A stretch of 48,558 bases of DNA. It comes from Phycisphaerales bacterium UBA1161 (GTDB taxonomy: Bacteria > Planctomycetota > Phycisphaerae > Tepidisphaerales > Tepidisphaeraceae). Each line of letters begins with the position of its first letter. Positions within the stretch are counted from its first letter, which is position 1. The stretch is from positions 1 through 48,558 of the forward strand of contig DBZL01000076.1 of the NCBI GenBank assembly GCA_002311745.1, in the 5' to 3' direction. The notes below the pieces were generated by a model. The model did not search any database, was not told where the DNA came from, and worked only from the letters and a program-made list of their open reading frames with translations. Made by a program: the position numbers and the translations under genes. Positions 34,756 through 43,665 of this stretch are shown in pieces.

Positions 34756-36861
34756 ATGGCATCGATTTCATCCCATCCTCTGCTGGTGAAGCTGCACGAG
34801 AACCGCGGGATGGTTTTCCCGATGGCCTTCGTGAGCCTGCTGCTGGTGATCCTGGTGCCGCTGCCGCCGGGCGTGATGGACATCCTGCTGGTCTTCAACA
34901 TCACGTTGTCGGTGGTGATTCTGGTGACGACGATTTACGTGCAAAGCCCGCTGGAATTTGCGGTGTTTCCGTCGCTGCTATTGGCGGTGACGCTGTTCCG
35001 GCTGGTGCTGAACGTGGCGACGGTGCGCCTGGTTCTGACGGCCGGCGACCGCGCCGGCGACGCCCAGTCCGCCCTGACCGCCGCCGGGAACGTCATTTTT
35101 GCCTTCGCCGATTTTGTCACCAAAGGCTCGCTGGCCGTCGGGGTGATCATCTTCATCATCATCGTGGTGATTCAGTTCGTCGTGATCACCAAGGGCGCCA
35201 CCCGCATTTCGGAAGTGGCGGCGCGATTCACTTTGGACGCGATGCCGGGCAAGCAGATGGCGATCGACGCCGATCTGAACGCCGGCACCATCAACGAGGC
35301 CGAGGCCCGCAAGCGCCGGAGTGACATCGCCCACGAGGCGGATTTTTACGGCGCCATGGACGGCGCCAGCAAATTCGTCCGCGGCGACGCCATCGCCAGC
35401 ATCGTCATCACCTTCGTCAACGTGCTGGGCGGGCTGTACGTCGGCATGTTCGAGCACGGCTGGGGCGTCAGCGATTGTTTGTCCCTGTACACCAAGCTGA
35501 CCATCGGCGACGGACTGGTCACGCAGGTGCCGGCGTTCATCGTCTCGCTGGCCGCCGGCTTGATCGTCACGCGCACCAGCAGCAAGACCAATCTGGGCGA
35601 TGAGGTGCTGGCCCAAGTCTTTGCCAAGCCCAAGGCGCTGTTCATCGCCTGCGCGTTCTTGATGTTGCTGATGTTCACGGGGCTGCCGAAGTTTCCGCTG
35701 ATGATCCTGGGCTCGTGCTGCGGCGGACTGGCCTACACGCTGGGGCGCGGGCAGGCGCGGGCCGCCCAACTCGTCGCCGCCAAGGAAAAGGAAAAACTCG
35801 CCAAAAAAGAGCCGGAGAAGGTCGAGAAGCTCCTGGAACTGGACACCATGGAGCTGGAAGTGGGTTACGGCCTTGTGCGGCTCGTGGACTCCTCCAAAGG
35901 GGGCGATCTGCTGGACCGTGTCAGCCTTATTCGCCGGCAGATCGCCCTCGATTTAGGCATCATCGTTCCGCCCATTCGCATCCGCGACAACATGCAATTG
36001 GGCGCTAATGACTACGTGGTGAAGATCAAGGGTCAGGCGGTGGGTCACGGCGTGGCGTATCCAGAGCAGTTTCTGGCGATGGACAACGGCGCCACCTCCG
36101 GCGCCATCACCGGCGCGGTGCAAACGACGGAGCCGGCGTTTGGTCTGCCGGCCTACTGGATCACCGAGCCGCAGCGCAGCCAGGCCGAACTGCTCAATTA
36201 CACCGTCGTCGAGGCCACCGCCGTCATCGCCACCCACCTGACCGAGCTGATCAAGAACCACGCGCAAGAGCTTCTGTCGCGCCAGGAGGTCAAGAACCTG
36301 CTGGAGAATCTCAAGACCCGCGTGCCGGCGCTGATCGAGGAAGTGATCCCGACGCTCATCAAGCCGGGCGAGTTGCAGAAGGTGATGCAGAATCTTCTGC
36401 GCGAGCGCGTGCCGGTGCGCGACCTGGAGACGATCATCGAAACGCTGGCGGATTACGCGACGCGCACCAAGGACCTGGAGGTGCTGACGGAATACGTGCG
36501 GCATGCGCTGGCGCGGACCATCTGCAAGCAATACGTGGACGAGAAGGACCGGCTGTGGTGTTTGACGCTGGATCCGGCGCTGGAGGAGTTGATCAACAAT
36601 CAACTGGAGCGCAGCGACCGGGGCACGACCAACACCATGCAGCCGCAAACGGCGCAGAAAATCACCCAGCAGATCGTGGGCAAGTCGGCGGAGCTGACGC
36701 AAACGGGGCGGTCGGCGGTGGTGTTGTGCGGGCCGCAGGTTCGCCTGGCGGTGCGGCGGATGATCGAGACGGGGATGCCGCACCTGGCGGTGCTGGGCTA
36801 CAACGAAATTGTTCCGGAGGTGACCGTCGAAGCGGTCGCCATGGTGGGGGTCAACGCGTGA
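34756..36861 (+). CDS. flhA: Flagellar export gate protein FlhA
   Basis: FlhA forms the nonameric export gate ring and energy converter. The 701-residue protein begins MASISSHPLLVKLHENRGMVFPMAF, includes eight or so membrane helices in its first 330 residues, the FHIPEP-family signature region (DADLNAGTINEAEARKRR), and a large cytosolic domain from about 350 (LELEVGYGLVRLVD, then PPIRIRDNMQLGANDYVVKIKG). The start at 34756 gives the family N-terminus. flhF follows after 22 bp. Confidence 0.97.
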   Translation: MASISSHPLLVKLHENRGMVFPMAFVSLLLVILVPLPPGVMDILLVFNITLSVVILVTTIYVQSPLEFAVFPSLLLAVTLFRLVLNVATVRLVLTAGDRAGDAQSALTAAGNVIFAFADFVTKGSLAVGVIIFIIIVVIQFVVITKGATRISEVAARFTLDAMPGKQMAIDADLNAGTINEAEARKRRSDIAHEADFYGAMDGASKFVRGDAIASIVITFVNVLGGLYVGMFEHGWGVSDCLSLYTKLTIGDGLVTQVPAFIVSLAAGLIVTRTSSKTNLGDEVLAQVFAKPKALFIACAFLMLLMFTGLPKFPLMILGSCCGGLAYTLGRGQARAAQLVAAKEKEKLAKKEPEKVEKLLELDTMELEVGYGLVRLVDSSKGGDLLDRVSLIRRQIALDLGIIVPPIRIRDNMQLGANDYVVKIKGQAVGHGVAYPEQFLAMDNGATSGAITGAVQTTEPAFGLPAYWITEPQRSQAELLNYTVVEATAVIATHLTELIKNHAQELLSRQEVKNLLENLKTRVPALIEEVIPTLIKPGELQKVMQNLLRERVPVRDLETIIETLADYATRTKDLEVLTEYVRHALARTICKQYVDEKDRLWCLTLDPALEELINNQLERSDRGTTNTMQPQTAQKITQQIVGKSAELTQTGRSAVVLCGPQVRLAVRRMIETGMPHLAVLGYNEIVPEVTVEAVAMVGVNA

Positions 36862-36883
36862 ACCAAGGAGTCGGAGTGACGCC

Positions 36884-38095
36884 ATGGACTTAAAGACATT
36901 CCAAGCCGCTACGATGAGCGAGGCGCTGGCGCAGGTGAAGTCGTCGATGGGACCGACGGCGGTGATCCTGCACACGCGGACGTACCGCCGGCATTGCTGG
37001 CTGGGCCTGCGGCGTCAGGAAGTGGTGGAGATCACGGCGGGAAAGGGGCTGAGCGTTCCCGATCGCGCCCTGCGGCGAGCGACACCGGTCCAGTCGCACG
37101 TCTTGGTCGCCGCCAACGGCAAAGCACTGCCGCTGGTGGCGCGGCCGGCGCCGCAAGCGGGTCGGCAATTGCTGGAAAGCCCCGCCGGGCACGGCGCCGC
37201 CATGCTCGGCTTGACCGAGGAAATCAGCAACATCAAGACGCTGGTCAAGGATTTGGTCAAACAGACCCGCCAGCAGCGGGTTCCGCAAGTGCCGGAGGAA
37301 CTTTTCGATTTTTACACGCAACTGGTGGACAGCGAAGTGGAGGAGGAGCTGGCGGCGGACATCATCAAGCAGTTGGCCCGGCAGCTCCGGCCCGAGCATC
37401 TTCGACAGGTCGATTTCATCCGCGAGAAGCTGATCGAATCGATCGAGCGGCTGCTCCCGGCGGCGGGGCCGATCGTCCGCACCAAGACCGCCGGGCCGCA
37501 GATCGTCGCCCTGATCGGTCCGACCGGCGTGGGCAAGACCACCACGATCGCCAAACTGGCGGCCAACCTCAGGCTGCGGGAAAAGCGCCGCACTGGGCTG
37601 ATCACCATCGACACCTACCGCATCGCCGCCATCGATCAGCTTCGCAAGTACGCCGACATCATCGGCTCGCCCCTGCGCGTCACCGGCTCGCCGGAGGACC
37701 TGCGCGGCGCCGTGGCGGCGATGCGGGATTGCGAATTCATCCTGATCGACACCGCCGGAAGAAGCCCCAACGACGCCCTGAAGCTCAGCGAGCTGAAGGC
37801 GTTCTTGTCCGCGGCCAATCCGGACGAGGTACACCTGGTGCTCTCCACCACCGCCAGCCAGGAATGCGTGGAGCTGGCGATGTCGCGCTTCGCGGACGTG
37901 CGGGCCGACAAGCTGATCTTCACCAAGCTGGACGAGGCGGCGCACCTGGGCGTGGTGCTCAACGTCATCCACAAGGTCCGCAAGAGCCTGTCGTACGTGA
38001 CGACCGGGCAGGACGTGCCGGATCACATCGAGATCGGGCGCGGCCGCAACCTGGCGCGGATGATCCTGGGCGCCGGGAAGGAAAAAGGTCAATGA
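36884..38095 (+). CDS. flhF: Flagellar SRP-like GTPase FlhF
   Basis: FlhF controls the place and number of flagella. The 403-residue protein has the B domain, N domain (helical, 130-195) and G domain. GTPase motifs are present: G1 GPTGVGKTT (212-220), DTYRIAAIDQL, DTAGR and TKLD. Its stop codon overlaps the start of flhG (ATGA at 38092), as expected for a pair that acts together. AAGGAGT is upstream of the start. Confidence 0.96.
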   Translation: MDLKTFQAATMSEALAQVKSSMGPTAVILHTRTYRRHCWLGLRRQEVVEITAGKGLSVPDRALRRATPVQSHVLVAANGKALPLVARPAPQAGRQLLESPAGHGAAMLGLTEEISNIKTLVKDLVKQTRQQRVPQVPEELFDFYTQLVDSEVEEELAADIIKQLARQLRPEHLRQVDFIREKLIESIERLLPAAGPIVRTKTAGPQIVALIGPTGVGKTTTIAKLAANLRLREKRRTGLITIDTYRIAAIDQLRKYADIIGSPLRVTGSPEDLRGAVAAMRDCEFILIDTAGRSPNDALKLSELKAFLSAANPDEVHLVLSTTASQECVELAMSRFADVRADKLIFTKLDEAAHLGVVLNVIHKVRKSLSYVTTGQDVPDHIEIGRGRNLARMILGAGKEKGQ

Positions 38096-38946
38096 CCGTC
38101 GCCATCGACCAAGCCACGGAACTTCGCCGCCTGGCGCGTCAGCGGACCCGCGCCAGCGTGATCGCCGTCACCAGCGGCAAGGGAGGCGTGGGCAAGAGCA
38201 ACATCGCGGTGAACTTGGCGATCAAGCTGGCTTCGGCGGCCAAAGCGGTCGTGCTCATGGACGCCGACCTGGGGTTGGCCAACGCCGATGTCCTGTGCAA
38301 CATCGACCTGCCGTCAAACCTGTCGCACGTGATCGCCCGCAGAAAAGAATTGGCGGATGTGATGGTGGATGCGCCGGGGGGCTTTCGTCTGATCGGCGGA
38401 GCCTCCGGCCTGGCCCGCATGGCCGACCTGAGCGATTACGACCGCCAGCGGCTGATCGACGCCCTGGCCGACCTGGAAGCGCGAACGGATGTCATCCTCA
38501 TCGACACCGGCGCGGGCATCAGCCCCAACGTTCTGAGCTTCACCCGCTGCGCGGATCACGTGCTGGTGGTGACCACGCCCGAGCCGACGGCCATCACCGA
38601 TGCCTACGCGGTGATCAAGGTGATCAGCCGCGACGGACCGGAGAGGCCCATCAGCCTGGTGGTCAACCAGGTGCAGCGGGCGGAAGAAGGGCACCTGGTC
38701 TACGAGCGCATCGCGCAGGTGGCGCGGCAGTTCCTGGCGGTGCACGTCCTGGATGGCGGGTACGTGCCGGCCGATCCGGAAGTGCCGGCGGCGGTGCGGC
38801 GGCGAACCCCGTTCCTGCTGCACAACCCGCGCTGCCCCGCCAGCCTCAGCATTGGTCAATTGGCCATGCGACTGCAGCGCGGCATCGAGCCCGCCACGGC
38901 GGGCGGCGGGTTCTTCAACCGCATGGGCCGATGGTTCAGAAAATGA
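38092..38946 (+). CDS. flhG: Flagellar number regulator FlhG (MinD-like ATPase)
   Basis: FlhG (YlxH/FleN) is a MinD/ParA ATPase that stimulates FlhF and limits flagellar number. The true start is 38092, coupled to flhF; the open frame runs further upstream, but only from this ATG does it look like the family. It has the N-terminal activator helix (TELRRLARQRTR), the deviant Walker A KGGVGKS (30-36), LMDADLGLANADV, LIDTGAGI and a C-terminal amphipathic helix (LAMRLQRG, FFNRMGRWFRK) for membrane binding. Length 284 is typical. Confidence 0.95.
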   Translation: MTVAIDQATELRRLARQRTRASVIAVTSGKGGVGKSNIAVNLAIKLASAAKAVVLMDADLGLANADVLCNIDLPSNLSHVIARRKELADVMVDAPGGFRLIGGASGLARMADLSDYDRQRLIDALADLEARTDVILIDTGAGISPNVLSFTRCADHVLVVTTPEPTAITDAYAVIKVISRDGPERPISLVVNQVQRAEEGHLVYERIAQVARQFLAVHVLDGGYVPADPEVPAAVRRRTPFLLHNPRCPASLSIGQLAMRLQRGIEPATAGGGFFNRMGRWFRK

Positions 38947-38953
38947 GGAACTT

Positions 38954-39199
38954 ATGATTCAGCGAATGGCATGCGCGTTGGCCCTGCTGGTTTTTGCCGT
39001 CTGCCTGATCATCGGCGGACTGAAGGCGGACAACACGTTCGCCACCACCGTCGTGCGGGCGGTGACGGCCATGCTGGTCACCCTGGTTATCGGACTGGTC
39101 CTGGGCGCCATGGCCCGCAAAATGCTCGAAGAAAATTTAAAGTCGGAAGAACAAAAATTGAAAAAAGGCTCAGCTCCCTCAACCCCAAGTGACCGATAA
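38954..39199 (+). CDS. Small two-helix membrane protein
   Basis: An 81-residue protein starting at ATG 38954, seven bases after flhG. It has two membrane helices (about 5-22 and 35-53) and a short charged cytosolic tail (KMLEENLKSEEQKLKKG). No known domain. Its place between flhG and fliA, with close spacing on both sides, points to a motility-linked role. AGGAAC precedes the start. It is too short for a confident family call. Confidence 0.65.
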   Translation: MIQRMACALALLVFAVCLIIGGLKADNTFATTVVRAVTAMLVTLVIGLVLGAMARKMLEENLKSEEQKLKKGSAPSTPSDR

Positions 39200-39237
39200 A
39201 TGGAATTGGCGCAGTCCCATCATTGCAAGGAGGGAAA

Positions 39238-40065
39238 ATGCCAGCCGCGGTGAAGCCCCACGGAACGGGAGGACATATGCCCAAGTCCGCCACCAAGGAC
39301 ATCAAGCAGGTCTGGATCGAGTTCAAAAAAAACAAATCGGAAGCGCTGCGCAACGTCCTCATGGAGAACTATCTCCACCTGGTCCGCTACAACGCCGAGC
39401 GCATCCACATCAAGCTGCCGGATGAGGTGGAACTGGATGACCTGATGTCGGCCGGGATCTTTGGCCTGATGGATGCGATCAACGCCTTCGACCTGGGCCG
39501 CGGGGTCAAGTTCGAGACCTATTGCGCCCCGCGCATCCGCGGCGCGATTTTGGACGAGCTGCGCTCCATGGACTGGGTTCCGCGATTGGTGCGCTCGCGC
39601 GCCCACAAGCTGGACACCGCCACCAAGGCCCTGGAAACGGAACTGGGCCGAATCCCCTCCAACAGCGAGATCGCCTCGCGGTTGAAAGTGTCGCTGGCCG
39701 AGTTCGAAAAAATGGCCAAGGACGCCAGCGCCGTCGGACTGGTTTCGCTGTCCCGCAAATGGTTCGAGACCGACAGCAACAAAGACGTGCGCGAGATCGA
39801 CGTCCTGGAGGACAAGCGCGGCGCCGACCCGGTGCGCGAAATCCAACGCAAGGACCTCAAGGAGCTGATCACCAAGGGCCTGTCGCGTGCCGAGCGGCTC
39901 ATCATCATCCTGTACTATTTTGAAGAGATGACGATGAAGGAGATCGGCGCGACGCTGGACCTGAGCGAATCGCGCGTCAGCCAGATGCACAGCTCGATTC
40001 TGGCGCGATTGAAAGCGCAGATGGCCGACCGTCGCAAGGAGTTTCAGCAGGCCGTCGCCCCGTAA
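39238..40065 (+). CDS. fliA: Flagellar sigma factor FliA (sigma-28)
   Basis: FliA directs RNA polymerase to late flagellar genes. The 275-residue protein has regions 2 (NYLHLVRYNAERIHIKLPDEVELDDLMSAGIFGLMDAINAFDLGRGVKFETYCAPRIRGAILDEL in part), 3 (RSMDWVPRLVRSRAHKL, then ELGRIPSNSEIASRL) and 4 (LSRAERLIIILYYFEEMTMKEIGATLDLSESRVSQMHSSILARL). The DWVPR motif is diagnostic of the FliA/WhiG group. The ATG at 39238 is preceded by AAGGAGGG (39227-39234); the frame is open 15 bp further upstream. No anti-sigma factor FlgM is visible nearby. Confidence 0.95.
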   Translation: MPAAVKPHGTGGHMPKSATKDIKQVWIEFKKNKSEALRNVLMENYLHLVRYNAERIHIKLPDEVELDDLMSAGIFGLMDAINAFDLGRGVKFETYCAPRIRGAILDELRSMDWVPRLVRSRAHKLDTATKALETELGRIPSNSEIASRLKVSLAEFEKMAKDASAVGLVSLSRKWFETDSNKDVREIDVLEDKRGADPVREIQRKDLKELITKGLSRAERLIIILYYFEEMTMKEIGATLDLSESRVSQMHSSILARLKAQMADRRKEFQQAVAP

Positions 40066-40226
40066 AACCGTTCGGTCACCGCCAACGTTCGTCTTTGCCG
40101 TCCTTCCACCGCCGGCCACTGGCTGTAATGCGTTACCGTCCCGCGAGGATTTTTCCCAGCGTGGGGCGCAGGATGACAAACGGCGCCGAGGGGGTTAAAT
40201 TGCCTCGGCCCGTTTTGAGGAGAGCC

Positions 40227-40676
40227 ATGGCTTTGGTGAGCGATTTCGCGGTGCGCGGGAAGGTGAGCGAAGTCAAAGACGCCGCGGTGGTGTTCGTGCC
40301 GGCGGATACGAATTACGCGCTGCATTTGCAGACCGCCTCGCCGTACACGGGGCCGCTGCAGCAAACGATCAGCGCGACGATTCGGGCCAAGGCGAAGAAG
40401 GTGTATACGGTGCCCAGTGGCGGGGGATTCATTTCGCCGCTGCTGGGACCGCCGCGGACGATCCAAGGACGGGCCCTGCACGTCGAGAACGGTTGGGTGG
40501 TGATTCGCGCGGGAGTGTCGGTGGTGGTGGAGTTGCCGACGGCCGATGATGCGCTGGATTTGCAGGAGGGGCCAATCGCCGTGGGGTCGATCATCAACGT
40601 GGTGGCGGAACCGGGGGCGACGATGGCAGTGGTGCGCGTAGGCACGCGTAAGTCACGGCTGTTTATCAAGGATTAG
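40227..40676 (+). CDS. Conserved-looking hypothetical protein, beta-rich
   Basis: A 149-residue protein starting at ATG 40227, with GAGGAGAG upstream; an open frame of 132 bp continues further upstream but has no ribosome-binding site. The sequence is soluble and beta-rich, with alternating hydrophobic strands (DAAVVFVPADTNYALHLQTA, GRALHVENGWVVIRAGVSVVVEL, GSIINVVAEPGATMAVVRVG). No motif is recognised and no function can be assigned. It lies 161 bp after fliA, so may or may not be in that transcript. Confidence 0.6.
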   Translation: MALVSDFAVRGKVSEVKDAAVVFVPADTNYALHLQTASPYTGPLQQTISATIRAKAKKVYTVPSGGGFISPLLGPPRTIQGRALHVENGWVVIRAGVSVVVELPTADDALDLQEGPIAVGSIINVVAEPGATMAVVRVGTRKSRLFIKD

Positions 40677-40679
40677 TGG

Positions 40680-41131
40680 ACGAGTTTGTTAGATTGGGCA
40701 AACTTGGGCGGGTATGCCGGGTGCCGGAATGACCCGCAAATATTCTCCAAATTACCAAAACAGGGTGCGCTGCCTCGTCGCCGTAGGGGTTCCCTCGTAT
40801 TCTGGCCCGATAACGCGGTTGGGGGTTACATTTTTCCAGTTGTGTGTACGCATGGCGGTGAGATACTCGCCACCACAGTGCACTTTATGGTGCAACCATG
40901 TTTGGGTCTTGTGGGGTAAGAACACTGCGGAGCGTCAAATGCGTGACCCCCACGCTTTGGCGACGCTTCGGCGGTTGAAAACCGGCGGGGTAAGGAAGGG
41001 TGGAGGTACAGCACAGCGCCGCTCGTGCCGAGCGGCGCTGGCCAGAAGACGGGGCGAATCCGGGCGGCTGCTCGGAGCGATATTTCAAAGGTCCCGGTTT
41101 CGGTCGTGGGTGAAGCCGGGGCCTTTTTTTT
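40680..41131 (+). ncRNA. Candidate structured RNA of about 450 nt
   Basis: No credible gene lies in this stretch, but five compact stems are present in order: GCGGGT/ACCCGC with an inner CCGG pair (40708-40737); a 10-bp stem with one mismatch (40853-40875); TGCAC/GTGCA (40879-40894); a nested pair AGCGTC/GACGCT and GCGTG/CACGC (40931-40967); and a perfect 12-bp hairpin (41014-41040). It ends in a strong terminator. I looked for RNase P RNA, tmRNA and SRP RNA signatures and did not find them. Both ends and the promoter are uncertain. Confidence 0.4.
41090..41131 (+). terminator. Strong intrinsic terminator
   Basis: GGTCCCGGTTTC (41090-41101) pairs over 12 bp (two G-U pairs) with GAAGCCGGGGCC (41112-41123) and is followed by eight T. 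It is the best terminator in the window and closes the structured segment that begins after 40676. Confidence 0.85.
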
Positions 41132-41170
41132 GCGCCCACCCATCACCGCACGCGAGTAAGAACACAGAAT

Positions 41171-41304
41171 TTAACCACGGAGGCACGGAGACACGGAGGT
41201 CAACTCTTTTGCCAAGCCGTTAGTTTCATACCAAGCTTAAAGCTTCGCAGGTTTGCTGTCGGATCGAAATGAGCGCCTCCGTGCCTCCGTGCCTCCGTGG
41301 TTAA
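41171..41304. repeat. Two-copy element with CACGGAGG-type ends, copy 2
   Basis: It has the same organisation as copy 1 at 7878-8003: an ACCACGGAGGCACGGAG start, matching interior (TTCGCAGGTTTG, GAAATGAGCGCCTCC) and inverted end. One extra octamer (CCTCCGTG) at the right end explains the eight-base difference in length. It lies just upstream of the GT41 gene. Confidence 0.85.
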
Positions 41305-41407
41305 ATTTGTTTTTCGGCAACTGAAGGATCGTGCGGCGGACGGGGAGCCGGTGTATCGTGAAATCTCCGCAGCGCGGGTGCCGCGTGCGAGCTTCGGAGA
41401 CGGCGCG

Positions 41408-43411
41408 ATGGCGGAACTGTCGATTCAACAGATGTTTGATCTGGCCCTGCAGCATCATCGGCGCGGGCAGTTGCAGGAGGCGCGGGAGCTTTGCCTGGGG
41501 ATTGTGGCCCGCGAGCCGGAACATGCCGATGCCCTGCACACGCTGGGGGTGATCGCGCTGCAGGGCGGCCAATCTCAGGCGGCCGTGGAATGGATCGGCC
41601 GCGCGATTTCCATCTATGTGGATCGCGCCAACGATTCGCCACAGGTTGAATCACTGCGGCGGGACCTGGCCGAATCGCACGGTAATCTGGGAATTGCCCT
41701 GGGCCGGGTCGGGCGCCTGGATGATGCCATCACCGCCTTGCGTCAGGCGCTTGTTTTTCGTCCCGATTCGGCCGAGGTGTACAACAATCTCGGGCACGTG
41801 CTGCAGACCAAAGGTGATCTGGCGGGGGCGATTGATGCGTTTCGCCGGGCCGTGAGCCTGCGGTCCGATTATGCCGAGGCCTACAGCAATCTCGGCAACG
41901 CGCTGCGAGCTGCTGGGCGGATCGACGAGGCTCTGACGGCGCTGCGCCGCGCCCCGGACCTTGGGGCGCATCGCCCCGAAGCATACAACCACCTCGGGGT
42001 TACTCTGGCGGCGGCCAACCGACGCGAGGAGGCCATCGCCGCCTTCGCTCAGGCGATCGCCCTTCGCCCCGAGTACTGTGAGGCGCACAACAACCTGGCC
42101 CATACCCTGCAGGACCTGGGCCGGCTCGACGAAGCCATCGCCTGCTTCGACCGCGCCCTTGGCATCCAGCCGAGTCACCCCACGATCCACAGCAATCGCC
42201 TCTTGGCCCTGCATTTTCATCCGCGGTACGACGCCGCGGCCCTCTTGCGCGAAGCGCAGGAATGGAACCGCCGTCACGCCGAGCCGCTGAAAAAGGAAAT
42301 TCGGCCGCACGGCAACGATCGCGAGGCGGATCGGCGTTTGCGCATCGGCTACGTCTCGCCCGATTTTCGCAACCACTGTCAATCGTTTTTTACGATCCCA
42401 TTGCTGCGGCAGCACAACCATCGCGACTTTGAAATCTTCTGCTACAGCAACGTGGCCCATCCCGACGATTTCACCCGGCGCATCGAAGGCCATGCGGATG
42501 TGTGGCGAAACATCCGTGGTATGAGCGACGAGCAGGCGGCCGAGCTGGTGCGGTCCGACCGCATCGACATTCTGGTGGATCTGGCGATGCACCTGTGCGA
42601 CGGGCGGCTGCTGCTGTTTGCCCGCAAGCCCGCGCCCGTGCAGGTGGCGTGGCTGGCGTATCCCGGCACCACGGGCTTGAGCAGCATCGACTATCGCCTG
42701 ACCGATCCCTTCCTCGATCCTCCCGGAACCGGCGATGCGGACTACTGCGAGCAATCCTTCCGCCTGCCGGATACTTTCTGGTGTTACGATCCCCTGAGCG
42801 GCGAGCCCGCGGTGAACGCGCTGCCGGCCCTGTCGGCCGGTCATTTCACTTTTGGTTGCTTGAACAATTTTTGCAAAGTAAACGGCCTTGCTACGTCGTT
42901 GTGGTGCAAGGTGCTGGCCAAGGTCCCCGATTCGCGATTGATCGTGCTCTGTCCGCCGGGAGAACACCGCGACAAGTTGCGTCAGGCCCTGGGGGTCGAG
43001 GCGCAGCGGATCGAATTCGTCGCCCACCAGCCGCGGCGGCAATATCTGCAAACCTACCATCGCATCGACCTGGGCCTGGACACGTTTCCATACAATGGAC
43101 ACACGACGAGCCTGGATTCGCTGTGGATGGGCGTTCCGGTGGTGACGCTGCCGGGCCGGACGGTCGTCTCCCGCGCCGGCTACAGCCAGGCGAGCAATCT
43201 TGGCCTAGCCGAGCAGTTGGTGGCGCAGTCGCCCGAGCAATTCGTCGAGATCGCGGCCCATCTGGCCGCGGACCTGCCGCGCCTGAGCCAACTTCGCGCC
43301 GGCTTGCGAGAGAGAATGCAGCGATCTCCCCTCATGGACGCTGGCCGGTTCGCGCGGAACATGGAATCCGCCTACCGGCAAATGTGGCGTCGTTGGTGTC
43401 AAACACCATGA
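41408..43411 (+). CDS. TPR-repeat O-linked GlcNAc transferase-like protein (GT41)
   Basis: A 667-residue protein with about eight TPR units in residues 1-285 (for example AYSNLGNALRAAGRIDEALTALRRA, AYNHLGVTLAAANRREEAIAAF) followed by a GT41 domain from about 309. The latter shows RIGYVSPDFRNH with the conserved His, VAWLAYPGTTGLSSIDYRLTD, FGCLNNFCKVN with the Lys that aligns with the UDP-binding Lys of human OGT, and PYNGHTTSLDSLWMGVPVVTLPG. Such enzymes add GlcNAc or related sugars to Ser/Thr. Start 41408 is chosen because it gives the first helix of the TPR region; the frame upstream is repeat sequence. Near a flagellar block, flagellin is a likely target, by inference only. Confidence 0.88.
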   Translation: MAELSIQQMFDLALQHHRRGQLQEARELCLGIVAREPEHADALHTLGVIALQGGQSQAAVEWIGRAISIYVDRANDSPQVESLRRDLAESHGNLGIALGRVGRLDDAITALRQALVFRPDSAEVYNNLGHVLQTKGDLAGAIDAFRRAVSLRSDYAEAYSNLGNALRAAGRIDEALTALRRAPDLGAHRPEAYNHLGVTLAAANRREEAIAAFAQAIALRPEYCEAHNNLAHTLQDLGRLDEAIACFDRALGIQPSHPTIHSNRLLALHFHPRYDAAALLREAQEWNRRHAEPLKKEIRPHGNDREADRRLRIGYVSPDFRNHCQSFFTIPLLRQHNHRDFEIFCYSNVAHPDDFTRRIEGHADVWRNIRGMSDEQAAELVRSDRIDILVDLAMHLCDGRLLLFARKPAPVQVAWLAYPGTTGLSSIDYRLTDPFLDPPGTGDADYCEQSFRLPDTFWCYDPLSGEPAVNALPALSAGHFTFGCLNNFCKVNGLATSLWCKVLAKVPDSRLIVLCPPGEHRDKLRQALGVEAQRIEFVAHQPRRQYLQTYHRIDLGLDTFPYNGHTTSLDSLWMGVPVVTLPGRTVVSRAGYSQASNLGLAEQLVAQSPEQFVEIAAHLAADLPRLSQLRAGLRERMQRSPLMDAGRFARNMESAYRQMWRRWCQTP

Positions 43412-43489
43412 GCCTTCTGCGGCCTTGCTCAGGTTGCTGGGGGCGTTTTGACCGATGTTAGGGGTGGGGCTACACTGCGGTGCATTGCC

Positions 43490-43576
43490 GGAGGAGTGCC
43501 GGAGCGGTTGAACGGGCCGGTCTTGAAAACCGGTAGGCCCGCAAGGGCCTCGGGGGTTCGAATCCCTCCTCCTCCG
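43490..43576 (+). tRNA. tRNA-Ser(UGA)
   Basis: An 87-nt tRNA: acceptor GGAGGAG (43490-43496) pairs with CTCCTCC (43569-43575), discriminator G43576. The anticodon stem is CCGGT/ACCGG with loop CTTGAAA and anticodon TGA. The long variable arm (GGCCCGCAAGGGCC) and TTCGAAT T-loop are typical of serine tRNA. CCA is not encoded. It reads UCA codons. Confidence 0.95.
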
Positions 43577-43637
43577 TTCGCCGGAGGCGAACAGAGTCCC
43601 GGCGCGCCGGGACGGTCTACTGTTCTACTGTTCTCCT
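43576..43637. repeat. Two palindromes and three AGTAGANC-type octamers after the tRNA
   Basis: GTTCGCC-GGA-GGCGAAC (43576-43592) and GTCCCGG-CGCG-CCGGGAC (43596-43613) are perfect stems. They are followed by GGTCTACT, GTTCTACT and GTTCTCCT (43614-43637), the reverse complement of the octamer family seen at 2406-2437. The first palindrome could help end the tRNA transcript. Confidence 0.65.
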
Positions 43638-43665
43638 GCTCAATTCGCAGAGAGACGAGGGCGGA

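Noticed and set aside
36994..38091. N-terminal extension of FlhG by 366 codons
   Set aside because: It is the out-of-frame shadow of flhF; the coupled ATG at 38092 gives the complete family protein.
40680..41131. RNase P RNA, tmRNA or SRP RNA
   Set aside because: The conserved GAGGAAAGTCC and 3' ACAGAACCC signatures of RNase P, the tmRNA tag region and tRNA-like end, and the SRP loop motif are all absent.
40714..41223. A 169-codon open frame in the structured intergenic region
   Set aside because: It reads through perfect hairpins, the terminator and into the CACGGAGG repeat, has no ribosome-binding site and shows no domain.
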